Below, in pieces: positions 15,181-25,612 of a stretch of DNA of 64,000 nt. The translations under genes and the position numbers were made by a program. The DNA is taken from contig NZ_KI271072.1 in the NCBI RefSeq assembly GCF_000469345.1, positions 23,222 to 87,221 on the forward strand, written 5' to 3'. The notes under the pieces are model-generated. The model was not told the origin of the DNA, did not search any database, and was given only the letters and a program-made list of their open reading frames with translations. Position 1 is the first letter of the stretch. The number at the start of each line of letters is the position of its first letter. The stretch comes from Eubacterium ramulus ATCC 29099. Lineage in GTDB: Bacteria > Bacillota > Clostridia > Lachnospirales > Lachnospiraceae.

Positions 15181-16077
15181 CTATTTTTCAACCATGAAAC
15201 TTATTCGCCTGCAGCGATTATAAATTTCCACGTTTTTATGCTCTCCACCGAACTCTCCATCCAGTGTCCATGGTACATAATCATCGCAGTGGATACGGAT
15301 GTGATCCGTCTTAAACGTATAGATATACGGCGTTTCGATATCCTTTGGCATCACCAGATTTGTCAGAATCTCGTTTAACTGAATTGGATTCTGCGGCATC
15401 TTGATCAATGTCACTTCAAATTCCCCGTCATCCAGCTTCACATTGCTGCCGGTCATATTTTTCATACCGCCTACAGAAACCGAGTTTGTGATCATGCCAT
15501 AGATAAATTCGTCCCGGATCGTCTTGCCATTCACTTCGACTTCCAGATAATAGGATGGAATATCATACAACCTTTTTGCACTTTCCAGAATATATGCCAC
15601 ATGGCCAAAAATATTCTTCAGCTTCTGGTTTGTCATATAAGATACATCTGTAAAGAGACCGAAAGCTGCAATATATACAAAATAATCTTCATTAAACACA
15701 CCCACATCACATGGAAATGCCTGTCCGTTCACAGCCACATCGGCCGCTTGCAGCATATTTTTCGGTATTTTCAGCGACTGTGCAAAGTCATTGGTACTGC
15801 CTGCCGGAATATATCCGATCGGAACGATACCGTCACACTGCATCATACCGGTTACCACCTCATCCAGCGTACCGTCTCCGCCACTGCACACAACCAGATC
15901 ATATTCATCTGCTGCTTCTGCTACTTTCCGGACAGCATCTGCTTTTGCCTGTGTCGGGTAAATTGTCACTTCATATCCACTTTTAACGAAAGTATCCACA
16001 ATTGCCAGCAGCTGATTTCGAATCTGACCCTTTCCGGATTTTGGATTAAAGATAAATAATAACTTTTTCTTATCCAT
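15181..16077 (-). CDS. YegS/DagK-family lipid kinase
   Basis: A 298-residue diacylglycerol kinase-like protein. It opens with LLFIFNPKSGKG, followed by the nucleotide motif VVCSGGDGTLDEVVTGM and GYIPAGSTNDFA, all hallmarks of the DagK/YegS catalytic domain (about 1-130). The C-terminal beta-sandwich follows (about 140-295; DDGEFEVTLIKMP). These enzymes phosphorylate diacylglycerol or related lipids at the inner membrane face and recycle lipid from wall-polymer synthesis. It starts 2 bp after the whiA stop and is likely cotranscribed with it. The exact lipid substrate cannot be read from sequence. Confidence 0.9.
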   Translation of the reverse strand: MDKKKLLFIFNPKSGKGQIRNQLLAIVDTFVKSGYEVTIYPTQAKADAVRKVAEAADEYDLVVCSGGDGTLDEVVTGMMQCDGIVPIGYIPAGSTNDFAQSLKIPKNMLQAADVAVNGQAFPCDVGVFNEDYFVYIAAFGLFTDVSYMTNQKLKNIFGHVAYILESAKRLYDIPSYYLEVEVNGKTIRDEFIYGMITNSVSVGGMKNMTGSNVKLDDGEFEVTLIKMPQNPIQLNEILTNLVMPKDIETPYIYTFKTDHIRIHCDDYVPWTLDGEFGGEHKNVEIYNRCRRISFMVEK

Positions 16078-16079
16078 TT

Positions 16080-17045
16080 TTATTTCTCCTTCCCGGCTCT
16101 CAAGCTTTCTGCTATTTCTTTCAACTTCCTTAGTCTGTGATTCACACCGGATTTTCCAACCGGCGGATCCAGATATGTTCCCAGTTCCTGCAGTGATACA
16201 TCCGGATTTTCCAGCCGCACCTGCGCCATCTCCCGCAGCTGCGGCGGCAGCTGTTCAAATCCGAAATGCTCTTCTATGTATCGGATATCATCCACCTGTC
16301 TGGCTGCTGTCCGAACCATTTTGTTAATATTAGCAGAATCACAGTTTGACTGCCGGTTTGCGCTGTTTCTCATATCCTTGATGATACGGATATTCTCCAG
16401 TTCCATCAGAGATCTGTGCGCCTCCATGACATTCAGGATCTGGATGATCTCCTCACTGTCCTTCAGATACACGATATACCGCTGTTTGCGTAAAATCACC
16501 TTCGCATGCACAAAAAATCCTGCCATCAGTTCCTTTAAAATCTGTGCCGTCTGTTCATCCTCGCATACCATCTCAAAATGATAGGATTTTCCCGGATCAC
16601 TCATGGATCCGGTACACAGAAACGCCCCCCGGATATAGGCACGCATACTTCCCGGCGTCTTTAAGAATCCCCGGGGATCAGCCTGGGCACTCCACATACA
16701 GATAGCCTGCAATGCCTGCTGCAGTTTCTGTCGTTCCGGCCGTTCTTCCGAATACAGCATGTCCTCCGGCCGTTCTGACAGCAGAATAAAATACTGATTG
16801 TATTTTCCGGTTCCATGCCGCCGGATCTCCAACTGTACCTGAAGATCAAATGCTCTTTTTATTAATTTGACATACGTCTTTGCCAGCACGACATTCTCTG
16901 TTTCCATGAAAACTGCCACGCTCTCTTCCTGCCTGAGGATTCTTCCGCAGAAGCGGATGATCGCCATCAGTTCTGCCCGGACCTCTTCTTCCTTTTCCGG
17001 GATCAGGCGGGCAATTTCTTCTTTCATTTCACCTGAAAAAGACAT
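16080..17045 (-). CDS. whiA: WhiA sporulation/division regulator with LAGLIDADG-like domain
   Basis: WhiA is a DNA-binding protein conserved in Gram-positives and linked to cell division. This 321-residue copy begins MSFSGEMKEEIARLIPEKEE and has the homing-endonuclease-like middle (about 90-200; GAFLCTGSMSDPGKSYHFEM). The C-terminal helix-turn-helix (about 215-310) includes NRQSNCDSANINKMVRTA and PVGKSGVNHRLRKL. The start follows GAGGAA. It lies 13 bp after rapZ, the usual order in Firmicutes, although no YvcK-type gene lies between them here. Confidence 0.95.
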   Translation of the reverse strand: MSFSGEMKEEIARLIPEKEEEVRAELMAIIRFCGRILRQEESVAVFMETENVVLAKTYVKLIKRAFDLQVQLEIRRHGTGKYNQYFILLSERPEDMLYSEERPERQKLQQALQAICMWSAQADPRGFLKTPGSMRAYIRGAFLCTGSMSDPGKSYHFEMVCEDEQTAQILKELMAGFFVHAKVILRKQRYIVYLKDSEEIIQILNVMEAHRSLMELENIRIIKDMRNSANRQSNCDSANINKMVRTAARQVDDIRYIEEHFGFEQLPPQLREMAQVRLENPDVSLQELGTYLDPPVGKSGVNHRLRKLKEIAESLRAGKEK

Positions 17046-17058
17046 ACTGTTTCCTCAA

Positions 17059-17934
17059 CTACTTTCCACGTTTTGCATCTTTATCAATATCCCGGTGCTC
17101 CACACGCAGACCATATTTCTGATTTTTCTTCAATCTCTGATAGATTGCATTGGTCAATGTGACCGACCGGTGTTTGCCGCCGGTGCATCCGATGGCAATG
17201 ACAAGCTGGTTCTTGCCCTCCCGGATATAATTCGGAATCAGAAACCGGATCATATCTTCCAGTTTATCCAGAAAGATATTTGCCTCCGGCGCTTTCAGCA
17301 CAAACTGCTGAATCTCCGGATCATTTCCGGTTTTCGGCCGCAACGCTTCCAGATAATAAGGATTGGGCAGAAAACGAACATCAAATACCAGATCTGCATC
17401 TGACGGAATGCCATATTTGAATCCAAATGACAGTACCGTCACATAGATATTGTCATACTCCTGTTTTCCCAGAAAAATATTACCCAGTGCGGCATGCAGT
17501 TCCCTGGTCAGAAGCTGGCTTGTATCAATGATATAATCAGCCATCTCTTTCAGAAAAGAAATCTGTCTGCGTTCCTGCTCAATGCCTTTTTCCACGCGAT
17601 CTGTTCCGGCCAGCGGATGTGCACGCCTCGTTTCTTTGTACCGTTTTACCAGCACCTGATCGGAAGCATCCATAAACAGAATTCGGATCATATGTCCATT
17701 CATCCTTAGATTTGTAATGATCTGATCCAGATATTTCAAGGATTCACCACTGCGGATATCCAGACCGAACGCAATCTTCTGATACTGAGTTTCACCGGAA
17801 TCCGCAAACTCCACAAATTTTTCCAGCAGCGGAATCGGGAAATTATCGACACAAAAATATCCGATATCCTCCATGATTTTTAACGCTGTTGATTTGCCCG
17901 CTCCTGACATTCCTGTTACGATCACATATTCCAT
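17059..17934 (-). CDS. rapZ: RNase adapter / nucleotide-binding protein RapZ (YvcJ)
   Basis: A P-loop protein of about 291 residues that binds nucleotides and, in E. coli, directs RNase E to the GlmZ small RNA. In Firmicutes its role is less clear. The Walker A is VTGMSGAGKSTALK at the N-terminus. A second motif GYFCVDNFPIPLL and the C-terminal CTGGKHRSVTLTNAIYQRL are family signatures. GTG at 17946 is also possible as a start, but the ribosome site AGGAG touches it; the ATG at 17934 (MEYVIVTG) is better spaced and matches the family. It sits between murB and whiA in a conserved cluster. Confidence 0.94.
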   Translation of the reverse strand: MEYVIVTGMSGAGKSTALKIMEDIGYFCVDNFPIPLLEKFVEFADSGETQYQKIAFGLDIRSGESLKYLDQIITNLRMNGHMIRILFMDASDQVLVKRYKETRRAHPLAGTDRVEKGIEQERRQISFLKEMADYIIDTSQLLTRELHAALGNIFLGKQEYDNIYVTVLSFGFKYGIPSDADLVFDVRFLPNPYYLEALRPKTGNDPEIQQFVLKAPEANIFLDKLEDMIRFLIPNYIREGKNQLVIAIGCTGGKHRSVTLTNAIYQRLKKNQKYGLRVEHRDIDKDAKRGK

Positions 17935-17951
17935 TCCGTCACTCACTCCTG

Positions 17952-18857
17952 CTAAAACTCGCCAATTTTCTTTACTTCCGGCTCCAGCCGGACACCAAAT
18001 TTTTCATATACGATTTCAGATACTTGTTGCATCAGCTGACAGATATCAGTGGACGTTGCCTGGTCACGATTGATGATAAATCCACAATGTTTTTCCGACA
18101 CCTGTGCCCCGCCTACCCGGAATCCACGCAAACCGGCATCCTGAATCAATTTTCCGGCAAAATAACCCTCCGGACGTTTGAACGTACTTCCGGCACTTGG
18201 ATATTCCAATGGCTGTTTACTCACACGTTTTTCTTTCAGGTCGTCCATAATGCTCTGTATTTCATCTGCGTTGCCCGGCTGCAGCTTCAATACTGCGCTG
18301 ATTACCAGATATCCTTTCTCCGGGATGATACTATGACGGTAGGACAATTCCAGTTCTTCCACAGAAAGTGTCTGCACGGTTCCATCCGGAGTCAGTACTG
18401 TCACTTTCTGCAAAATATCCTTCATCTCACCACCATAAGCACCGGCATTCATCACGACAGCTCCGCCGAGACTCCCCGGAATTCCGGAAGCGAATTCCAT
18501 TCCTGTCAATTCTGCCGCAGCGGCTCTGGAAGCGATGCTGGAAAGCATCGCTCCTGCACCGGCTGTAATCACCGTTCCTTCTATTACAACGTCTGACATT
18601 TGTTTTCCAATTTCCAGGACAACACCGCGGATGCCGCCATCTCCCACCAACAGGTTACTGCCATTTCCGATGACGGTCCACGGAATCTCTTCATTGCGAC
18701 ATACTTCGAGAATCGGTGCAATCTGCTCTGCTTCCGGCTGCACCAGAAGGTCAGCCGGTCCACCGGTGCGAAACGTGGTATGTCTGCTCATTGGTTCCCG
18801 GACCAGTACATGCGCTGCACCACAGATGCCGCATAATGTCTCATATATCTGCTTCAT
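17952..18857 (-). CDS. murB: UDP-N-acetylenolpyruvoylglucosamine reductase
   Basis: MurB uses NADPH and FAD to reduce UDP-GlcNAc enolpyruvate to UDP-MurNAc, the second committed step of peptidoglycan synthesis. The FAD-binding segment (PMSRHTTFRTGGPADLLV, IGNGSNLLVGDGGIRG) is near the N-terminus. GIPGSLGGAVVMNAGAYGGE follows in the middle, and the C-terminal substrate domain has YPSAGSTFKRPEGYFAGKLI with the catalytic serine and HCGFIINR. The type is the shorter class II MurB. The ATG at 18857 follows GTGGAG at 6 bp; an upstream ATG at 18881 overlaps the aminopeptidase gene and is poorly spaced from its site. Confidence 0.95.
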   Translation of the reverse strand: MKQIYETLCGICGAAHVLVREPMSRHTTFRTGGPADLLVQPEAEQIAPILEVCRNEEIPWTVIGNGSNLLVGDGGIRGVVLEIGKQMSDVVIEGTVITAGAGAMLSSIASRAAAAELTGMEFASGIPGSLGGAVVMNAGAYGGEMKDILQKVTVLTPDGTVQTLSVEELELSYRHSIIPEKGYLVISAVLKLQPGNADEIQSIMDDLKEKRVSKQPLEYPSAGSTFKRPEGYFAGKLIQDAGLRGFRVGGAQVSEKHCGFIINRDQATSTDICQLMQQVSEIVYEKFGVRLEPEVKKIGEF

Positions 18858-18873
18858 ATTCTGCTCCACTCTA

Positions 18874-20271
18874 TTATGCATCCTTCAAAAATGCTTTATA
18901 TCCGCATTTTGCTTCATACAGATCTGCTTTACTGATGATTTCCCACGGTGCATGCATATTCAGCACTGCAACGCCGCTGTCGATAACCTGCATATTATAA
19001 TTTCCAAGGATATAAGCGATGGTTCCGCCGCCTCCCTGGTCTACTTTACCAAGTTCTGCTGTCTGGAAATATACCTGATTATCATCCATGATTCTGCGGA
19101 TTTCTGCCACATATTCTGCTCCGGCATCATTAGAACCTGATTTTCCTCTGGAACCGGTGTATTTATTGAATACAAGTCCCCGTCCAAAATATGCTGCATT
19201 TTTCTTCTCCATAACCCCTGGGTAATTCGGATCAAAAGCAGCACTTACATCAGAAGAAAGCACTTTGGAATTCTGCAGGGCACGACGCAATTTTAATTCA
19301 TTGTAATCACCGCAGGCATTCATTACTTCTGCTGTCATGTTTTCAAAGAAACGGGACTCCATACCGGTTGCTCCCACACTACCGATTTCTTCTTTATCCA
19401 CCAGAAGGCATACGCTGGTGCGCTCCGGTTTTTCCATCTCAACGATTGCTGAGAAAGAAGGATAAGCACATACACGGTCGTCATGTCCGTAACCCATGAT
19501 CATACTGCGGTCAAAACCGTAATCTCTAGCCGGTCCGGCCGGAACAATCTCGATTTCAGCGGACAGGAAATCTTCTTCCTCCACACCGTAAGCATCTTTT
19601 AAAATTTTCAGAACATTTGCCTGTACCAGTTCTTTTGTTTTCTTCTCTTCCTCTGTTTTGGCCTCTAACGGCATACTGCCGACAAGAATATCCAGTGCCT
19701 CGCCCTCGATCACTTTTGCGGCCTTTTTCTCCAACTGATCAGCAGACAGATGGATCAGAAGATCGCTGACACCAAAAACCGGATCTTCCGGTTTTTCACC
19801 GATGTTGATAGTTACCACAGAACCATCTTTTTTCGCAATGACACCGTGCATAGCCAGTGGAAGTGTCACCCACTGATATTTTTTGACACCGCCATAATAA
19901 TGCGTATCCAGCAATGCCATATCCGTATCCTCATACAACGGATTCTGTTTCAGATCCAGACGCGGGGAATCGATATGTGCGCCAAGGATATTCATACCTT
20001 CCTCCATCGGTTTCTGACCAATGATGTACATGGCAAAACTTTTCCCTTTGTTATCTGCAAATACGCGGTCACCGGCTTTCAACGTGATTCCTTTTGCGAT
20101 CACTGCTTCCATATCCTGAAAACCGGCTGCTATTGCACGTTTCTTTAATTCTGTCACGCACTCGCGCTCTGTCTTACAGTCAGAAATAAACTGACGGTAT
20201 TCATCGCCATAAGCGAATACGGCTGCTTTCTCTTCTTCTGTATACTTTTTCCATGCGTTTTTACGTTCCAT
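18874..20271 (-). CDS. M18 family aminopeptidase (aspartyl aminopeptidase type)
   Basis: A 465-residue zinc aminopeptidase of family M18. The metal-binding motifs are present: GAHIDSPRLDLK near residue 105, then LVDKEEIGSVGATGMES with the catalytic glutamates, and a C-terminal AGAEYVAEIRRIM plus NMHAPWEIISKADLYEA with the final histidine ligand. It removes N-terminal residues (often acidic) from peptides in the cytoplasm. The start at 20271 (MERKNAWKK) is 10 bp from GAGGAG; upstream in-frame ATGs are too close to or before this site. It separates hprK from murB, which are often adjacent in relatives. Confidence 0.92.
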   Translation of the reverse strand: MERKNAWKKYTEEEKAAVFAYGDEYRQFISDCKTERECVTELKKRAIAAGFQDMEAVIAKGITLKAGDRVFADNKGKSFAMYIIGQKPMEEGMNILGAHIDSPRLDLKQNPLYEDTDMALLDTHYYGGVKKYQWVTLPLAMHGVIAKKDGSVVTINIGEKPEDPVFGVSDLLIHLSADQLEKKAAKVIEGEALDILVGSMPLEAKTEEEKKTKELVQANVLKILKDAYGVEEEDFLSAEIEIVPAGPARDYGFDRSMIMGYGHDDRVCAYPSFSAIVEMEKPERTSVCLLVDKEEIGSVGATGMESRFFENMTAEVMNACGDYNELKLRRALQNSKVLSSDVSAAFDPNYPGVMEKKNAAYFGRGLVFNKYTGSRGKSGSNDAGAEYVAEIRRIMDDNQVYFQTAELGKVDQGGGGTIAYILGNYNMQVIDSGVAVLNMHAPWEIISKADLYEAKCGYKAFLKDA

Positions 20272-20293
20272 AATATTCATTCTCCTCAATTTA

Positions 20294-21232
20294 TTAAATT
20301 TCTGTGGAATTTCCATTCCTCAGATTATTTTCTACTCTGCGATACAACTCTTTCGCTGCGTTATAACCCATTTTCTTCTGCCGGTGGTTTGCTGCTGCCG
20401 CCTCACAGATAACAGCCAGATTTCGTCCCGGACGGATTGGGATGGAATGGCAGACAATATTATTGCCCAAAATCTCTGCATATTCTTCCTCCAGCCCCAG
20501 ACGGTCATATTCCTTATCCTTCTTCCAGTCTTCCAGTTTGATGACAAGATCAATGGTCTGCTGCTCTTTGACACATTCTACACCGAACAGTGTCTTTACA
20601 TCAATGATCCCGATTCCCCGTAATTCAATAAAGTAACGGGTAATATCCGGCGAGGTACCAATAAGCGTATTGTTGTTGATCTTACGGATTTCCACCACAT
20701 CATCTGTAACAAGACGATGTCCCCGACGGATCAGTTCCAGTGCAGCCTCACTCTTTCCAATACCGCTCTCACCCATGATCAATACACCTTCACCGTAGAT
20801 ATCTACCAGTACACCATGAATGGAAATGCACGGTGCCAGCTTGCCGGTCAGAAAATAGATGGCTTCCGCTGCCACATTGGATGTCGCATCCGGAGATCCA
20901 AGGATTGGGATACCACGCTCACCAGCGATACGCAACACTTCTTCATCCGGCTCGTAGTCCCTGCACATAATGACACATGGCACGTTAAATCCAAGAAGCT
21001 TGCGGTAACGCTCTGTCCGCACCTCATCTTCCAGACTTTCCAGATAAGAATATTCCACCATACCGATAATCTGAATCCGTTCTTCTGCAAAATGTTCAAA
21101 ATAGCCTGCCAGCTCCAAAGCCGGACGGTTGATTTCAGAAGAAACGATCATTCGTTTTGACATATCCACACACGGGGTGAAGCATTTAAATTTCATTCTC
21201 TCTGCTAACTGTTGTACACTGACTCCCTGCAT
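20294..21232 (-). CDS. hprK: HPr kinase/phosphorylase
   Basis: HprK phosphorylates HPr on Ser46 in response to glycolytic intermediates and drives CcpA-type carbon catabolite control. The 312-residue protein has the N-terminal lobe (about 1-130), then the P-loop LIMGESGIGKSEAALELI, the catalytic VTDDVVEI, and the HprK signature LRGIGIIDVKTLFGVECV. IPIRPGRNLAVICEAAA is near the C-terminus. The start has GGAG 8 bp upstream. Its presence fits the carbohydrate-rich regulation elsewhere in the window. Confidence 0.96.
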   Translation of the reverse strand: MQGVSVQQLAERMKFKCFTPCVDMSKRMIVSSEINRPALELAGYFEHFAEERIQIIGMVEYSYLESLEDEVRTERYRKLLGFNVPCVIMCRDYEPDEEVLRIAGERGIPILGSPDATSNVAAEAIYFLTGKLAPCISIHGVLVDIYGEGVLIMGESGIGKSEAALELIRRGHRLVTDDVVEIRKINNNTLIGTSPDITRYFIELRGIGIIDVKTLFGVECVKEQQTIDLVIKLEDWKKDKEYDRLGLEEEYAEILGNNIVCHSIPIRPGRNLAVICEAAAANHRQKKMGYNAAKELYRRVENNLRNGNSTEI

Positions 21233-21331
21233 TGTATTTTCTCCATTTCTGTAATATGTACACGCAGAATCCTTGATGGAAAAGACTCCGAACGTACATT
21301 ATTTTTTTAACAGCTACAGTATAGCACGTTT

Positions 21332-23209
21332 TTACTGCTTATGGAAGAACTCGTATACGGACCGTGCCGCTTTCTCATTCATCCCGTCTACTTCCCGCAG
21401 TTGTTCCACCGTTGCCTCCCGGATTTTCTCCAAAGACTGGAACTGACGCATCAGTGCTTTTCTCCTGGTCTGGCCGATATTCGGGATATCATCCAGCACA
21501 GAATGAACCTGCTGTTTGCTGCGCAGGGAACGATGATACTCGATAGCAAACCGATGTGCCTCGTCCTGGATCCGGGTGATCAACCGGAAACCTTCGGAAT
21601 GCCGGTCAATGGGAATTTCCTCATTATTAAAATACAATCCTCTGGTTCTATGATGATCATCCTTTACCATACCGCACACCGGAATCGCCAGTTTCAGTTC
21701 ATCCAGCACTTCCAGTGCAATATTGACCTGCCCCTTTCCACCATCCATCAGGATCAGATCCGGAAACTTTGTAAAGCTGCCATACTCCGGGGCCAGATCT
21801 TTTTGCCGGTTCTGCACCCGTTCCTCCATTCCATGCGTAAACCGGCGGGTCAGCATTTCCCGCATGGAAGCATAATCGTCCGGTCCCGTCACCGTTTTTA
21901 ACTTGAACTTGCGATAATCACTCCTGCAGGGTTTTCCCCGTTCGTAAACCACCATGGAACCTACGGATTCAAAACCGTTGGTATTGGAAATATCATACGC
22001 TTCCATCCGCTTGACATAACCGAGCTCCAGCAGATCTGCAATCTCTTTGACAGCTCCGATGGTACGTCCTTCCTCCCGACGGATTTTTTCCTTATCCTGT
22101 GTCAGCACCATGACGGCATTCTGTTCGGCAAGTTCCACCAATTTTTCCCGCTGTCCCTTTTTAGGCACACGGATATATACTTTCTGTCCTCGTTTTGCAG
22201 ACAACCACTGTGCCACTACATCTGCATCTTCGATTTCCATAGGGAGCATGATCTCCTTTGGGACAAACGGAGTTCCCGCATAATACTGACTGATAAAAGT
22301 AGACAGCACTTCTTTCTTCGTATCCTCTGCTCCGATGGTGACATGAAAATGCTCCCGTCCGATCAGCCTTCCCTCCCGGACAAAAAACACCTGCACTACC
22401 GCATCACGATCATCCATGGCAAGAGCCAGTATATCACGATCTTCTCCGTCAAAACTTGTGATTTTCTGCTTCTGCGCCACCTGACGCACACTGGTCAGCA
22501 GATCCCGGAACTCCATGGCTTTTTCAAACTCCAGTGCCTCGGAAGCCGCCTGCATCTTTTCCTCCAGATCCCGGATCACAGGATTAAAATTTCCGTTTAA
22601 CAATTCCATTGCACTGCGGATCTGTGTCCGATAATCCTCTTTGGAAATATATCCCTGGCAGGGAGCCTGACACTGATGGATGTGATAATTCAGACATGGA
22701 CGCTCTTTTCCGATATCCCGCGGCAGTGTCCGGTTACAGGTACGGATCTGAAAAAGCTTCTGCACCAGTTCAATGGTATCTTTCACAGCTCCGGCACTGG
22801 TATAGGGACCATAATATTTTGATTTGTCCTTCTTCATCTGTCTGGAAAACAGCACCCGCGGATAGGCTTCCCCAAGAGTCACCTTGATATACGGATACGT
22901 CTTGTCATCTTTCAGCATCGTATTATATTTGGGGCGGTGTTCTTTGATCAGGTTACACTCCAGCACCAGTGCTTCCAGTTCAGAATCTGTCAGGATATAT
23001 TCAAAATGATCAATATGCGTCACCATTTTTTCAATCTTTGGTCCCTTGTTCCGGCTAGTCTGAAAATACTGCCGCACCCGGTTTTTCAGGCTGATGGCCT
23101 TTCCGATATAAATGATCGCATCCCGGTCGTCATGCATAATATAAACTCCCGGATGGTCCGGAAGCTTCTTCAGTTCCTCCCGAATGTCAAATAGTTTTTC
23201 TGTTCCCAT
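21332..23209 (-). CDS. uvrC: Excinuclease ABC subunit C
   Basis: UvrC makes both incisions in nucleotide excision repair with UvrA and UvrB. The 625-residue protein has the GIY-YIG nuclease (residues about 15-95; [20 protein letters not shown]), a UvrB-binding UVR motif (about 205-240), and the C-terminal RNase H-like endonuclease (about 380-540) with [17 protein letters not shown] and [12 protein letters not shown]. Tandem helix-hairpin-helix motifs end the protein ([34 protein letters not shown]). All expected domains are intact and the length is typical. Confidence 0.97.
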   Translation of the reverse strand: MGTEKLFDIREELKKLPDHPGVYIMHDDRDAIIYIGKAISLKNRVRQYFQTSRNKGPKIEKMVTHIDHFEYILTDSELEALVLECNLIKEHRPKYNTMLKDDKTYPYIKVTLGEAYPRVLFSRQMKKDKSKYYGPYTSAGAVKDTIELVQKLFQIRTCNRTLPRDIGKERPCLNYHIHQCQAPCQGYISKEDYRTQIRSAMELLNGNFNPVIRDLEEKMQAASEALEFEKAMEFRDLLTSVRQVAQKQKITSFDGEDRDILALAMDDRDAVVQVFFVREGRLIGREHFHVTIGAEDTKKEVLSTFISQYYAGTPFVPKEIMLPMEIEDADVVAQWLSAKRGQKVYIRVPKKGQREKLVELAEQNAVMVLTQDKEKIRREEGRTIGAVKEIADLLELGYVKRMEAYDISNTNGFESVGSMVVYERGKPCRSDYRKFKLKTVTGPDDYASMREMLTRRFTHGMEERVQNRQKDLAPEYGSFTKFPDLILMDGGKGQVNIALEVLDELKLAIPVCGMVKDDHHRTRGLYFNNEEIPIDRHSEGFRLITRIQDEAHRFAIEYHRSLRSKQQVHSVLDDIPNIGQTRRKALMRQFQSLEKIREATVEQLREVDGMNEKAARSVYEFFHKQ

Positions 23210-23238
23210 ATATGTTTCGTAATCCTCTTGAAATTTCC

Positions 23239-23280
23239 AAACGGTCAGGGCAGAAAATTACTTCTCCACTCTGACCGTTT
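23239..23280 (-). terminator. Hairpin between ftsH and uvrC
   Basis: A ten-base perfect stem (AAACGGTCAG / CTGACCGTTT) with a 22-base loop, 34 bp after the ftsH stop. The following minus-strand sequence is only moderately T-rich, so termination may be incomplete. Confidence 0.5.
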
Positions 23281-23313
23281 CTGTCTTGATTATACGGATT
23301 GCTCCGTGCTTTC

Positions 23314-25299
23314 TTATTCTTCAAAAGCTTCTTCCGGTGCAACCGGCTCATTTCCGGAAAGTTCTGTCTCATTCTCTGACATCTCAGCAGTCTGCTCCTC
23401 TGTCTGTACGGTAACATCTTCCGCGTCTACATCGATTGGCTGTTTCGCTTCTGCCATCTCATTGAAGATATCCATAAACTCTTTACCTGTGATGGTTTCA
23501 TGTTCATACAGATACCCTGCAATACGTTCCAGCACATCACGGTGAGTCAACAACATCTCTTTTGCTGTATCGTATGCTTTCTGCAACATTACTTTTACAA
23601 CCTCATCGACTTTGGCGATGGTATCGTCACCACAATTTGTCACTGCACGTCCGTCCAGATATCTGTTCTCCACAGATTCTACGCCCATCAGACCAAATTC
23701 TTCTGACATACCAAACTGGGTAACCATGGCACGAGCAATTCTGGTAGCCATCTCGATATCATTGGATGCACCGGTTGTCACAGAATCGCACATGATCTCC
23801 TCTGCGGCACGACCTCCCATATAAGTAACCAGACGTGCTTCCAGCTCAGCTTTGGTCTCCAGATATTTCTCTTCCTCCGGCATCTGCAGGGTGTAACCCA
23901 GAGATCCCATGGTACGCGGTACGATTGTGATTTTCTGTACCGGCTCTGCATCTTTCTGTAATGCTGTAACCAGTGCATGACCAACTTCATGGTACGCCAC
24001 CAGTCTTTTCTCTTTCGGTCCCATGATACGGTCTTTTTTCTCTTTACCCGCGATGACTACCTCTACGGATTCGAACAGATCTGCCTGTGTCACATACTGT
24101 CTGCCGTTCTTAACTGCATTGATAGCAGCCTCGTTGATCATATTTGCAAGATCAGATCCCACACAGCCTGCGGTTGCAAGTGCGATTGCATCCAGATCAA
24201 CGGAATCATCCATCTTGACATCTTTGGAATGTACACGCAGAGTCTCCACACGGCCTTTCAGATCCGGTTTGTCTACGATAATACGACGGTCAAAACGTCC
24301 CGGTCTCAATAATGCTTTATCCAGAACTTCCGGACGGTTGGTTGCTGCCAGGATCAGAAGTCCTTTGGATGTGTCAAAACCATCCATCTCTGCCAGCAGC
24401 TGGTTCAATGTCTGTTCACGCTCGTCGTTTCCGCCGCCATAATGGCTGTCACGGCTTTTTCCGATGGCGTCGATCTCATCAATAAAAATAATACACGGTG
24501 CCTGTTTCTGTGCTTCTTTGAACAGATCACGCACGCGGGATGCACCCACACCGACAAACATTTCTACAAAGTCAGAACCTGCCAGTGAGAAAAACGGTAC
24601 TCCTGCCTCACCTGCAACCGCTTTTGCCAGTAACGTCTTACCTGTTCCCGGAGGGCCTACTAATAAGGCTCCTTTCGGAAGCTTCGCACCGATGGCAGTA
24701 TATTTCTGTGGATTATGCAGGAAATCTACCACTTCCTGCAAAGATTCTTTTGCCTCATCCTGTCCGGCTACATCCTTAAAGGTAACACCGGTAGATTTCT
24801 CCACATACATCTTGGCATTGCTCTTGCCGACACCCATGACGCCGCCTCCGCCGCCCATCCGTTTCATGGCAGCACCAAGCAGGATCCACACGATGGCGAT
24901 CGGGATTACAAAGCTAAGAATCTGATAGATCCATGCGGATGTAGTCTGGTTCTTTCCGGTATAATCTACATTGTACTGATCCAGCATTTCATACATACGG
25001 TCATCTTTCAGATTAACCGTATAATAGGTCACCTGATACAGGCTCTTTTTATCCTCTACCGGCTGGATCTGAATCTCACTATTTGTGATGACAACACTTT
25101 TCACCTGATTATTCTTAACCATCTTCTGGAATTCGCTGTATGTGATCTCCTGATTGGTAAGACTTCCTATTCCATTGGTAATCATTGTAACAAGTAACAG
25201 CACTACAACGGTTGCGATCACGAACCAGAGCATATTCTGTCCGTTCCTGCGTCCATTATTGTTATTGCCGCCCCTGTTGTTTCCTCTGTTTTCGTCCAT
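23314..25299 (-). CDS. ftsH: ATP-dependent zinc metalloprotease FtsH
   Basis: A 661-residue membrane AAA+ protease for quality control of membrane and regulatory proteins. Two membrane helices (about 22-42 and 130-150) flank the small outer domain. The AAA module has Walker [13 protein letters not shown], Walker [13 protein letters not shown] and the second region of homology [20 protein letters not shown]. The zinc motif HEVGH lies near residue 430 (HEAGH in many bacteria). The acidic C-terminal tail (about 615-661) is low-complexity. A very good promoter lies upstream at 25457-25485, with a 5' leader of roughly 145 nt. Confidence 0.97.
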   Translation of the reverse strand: MDENRGNNRGGNNNNGRRNGQNMLWFVIATVVVLLLVTMITNGIGSLTNQEITYSEFQKMVKNNQVKSVVITNSEIQIQPVEDKKSLYQVTYYTVNLKDDRMYEMLDQYNVDYTGKNQTTSAWIYQILSFVIPIAIVWILLGAAMKRMGGGGGVMGVGKSNAKMYVEKSTGVTFKDVAGQDEAKESLQEVVDFLHNPQKYTAIGAKLPKGALLVGPPGTGKTLLAKAVAGEAGVPFFSLAGSDFVEMFVGVGASRVRDLFKEAQKQAPCIIFIDEIDAIGKSRDSHYGGGNDEREQTLNQLLAEMDGFDTSKGLLILAATNRPEVLDKALLRPGRFDRRIIVDKPDLKGRVETLRVHSKDVKMDDSVDLDAIALATAGCVGSDLANMINEAAINAVKNGRQYVTQADLFESVEVVIAGKEKKDRIMGPKEKRLVAYHEVGHALVTALQKDAEPVQKITIVPRTMGSLGYTLQMPEEEKYLETKAELEARLVTYMGGRAAEEIMCDSVTTGASNDIEMATRIARAMVTQFGMSEEFGLMGVESVENRYLDGRAVTNCGDDTIAKVDEVVKVMLQKAYDTAKEMLLTHRDVLERIAGYLYEHETITGKEFMDIFNEMAEAKQPIDVDAEDVTVQTEEQTAEMSENETELSGNEPVAPEEAFEE

Positions 25300-25456
25300 A
25301 CTAAACTCTCATTCCTGTGTATCACAACAGTCAACCTATTCTTCGTTTTCCCCTTCACTGACTGTAACGACACACAATCCTTTCTCTTGGTTTCCCCTAT
25401 GTCAGATCCAGCCATTCTGAAACTCATTTCATTCCGAACTCAATCTGCATTGTTTT

Positions 25457-25485
25457 ATTATATGGTTATTTTGTATAGAAATCAA
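25457..25485 (-). promoter_or_regulatory. ftsH promoter
   Basis: On the minus strand TTGATT (25485-25480), a 17-bp spacer and a perfect TATAAT (25462-25457) form a near-consensus vegetative promoter facing ftsH. Confidence 0.8.
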
Positions 25486-25528
25486 TAATCTAATCGTGAA
25501 CTTTTCCTGATTTTTATAAAATCTTTAT

Positions 25529-25572
25529 AAAAGAACCCCCGGATATTTCTGTTTCATCCGAGGGTTCTTTTG
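25529..25572 (-). terminator. Terminator after pyrG
   Basis: The outer stem AAAGAACCC/GGGTTCTTT continues through CCGGAT/ATCCG with one mismatch. It lies about 40 bp past the pyrG stop, with T-rich flanks on both strands. Confidence 0.85.
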
Positions 25573-25612
25573 ATTTTTAATCACAGGATTTCTTCTTTTC
25601 CTGTTCGTTTTA

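Larger units (their letters stand above)
25300..25612. other. 313-bp intergenic region between ftsH and pyrG
   Basis: No gene is seen. It holds the ftsH promoter (25457-25485), the pyrG terminator (25529-25572) and the ftsH 5' leader, in which I see no recognisable riboswitch. Confidence 0.7.
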
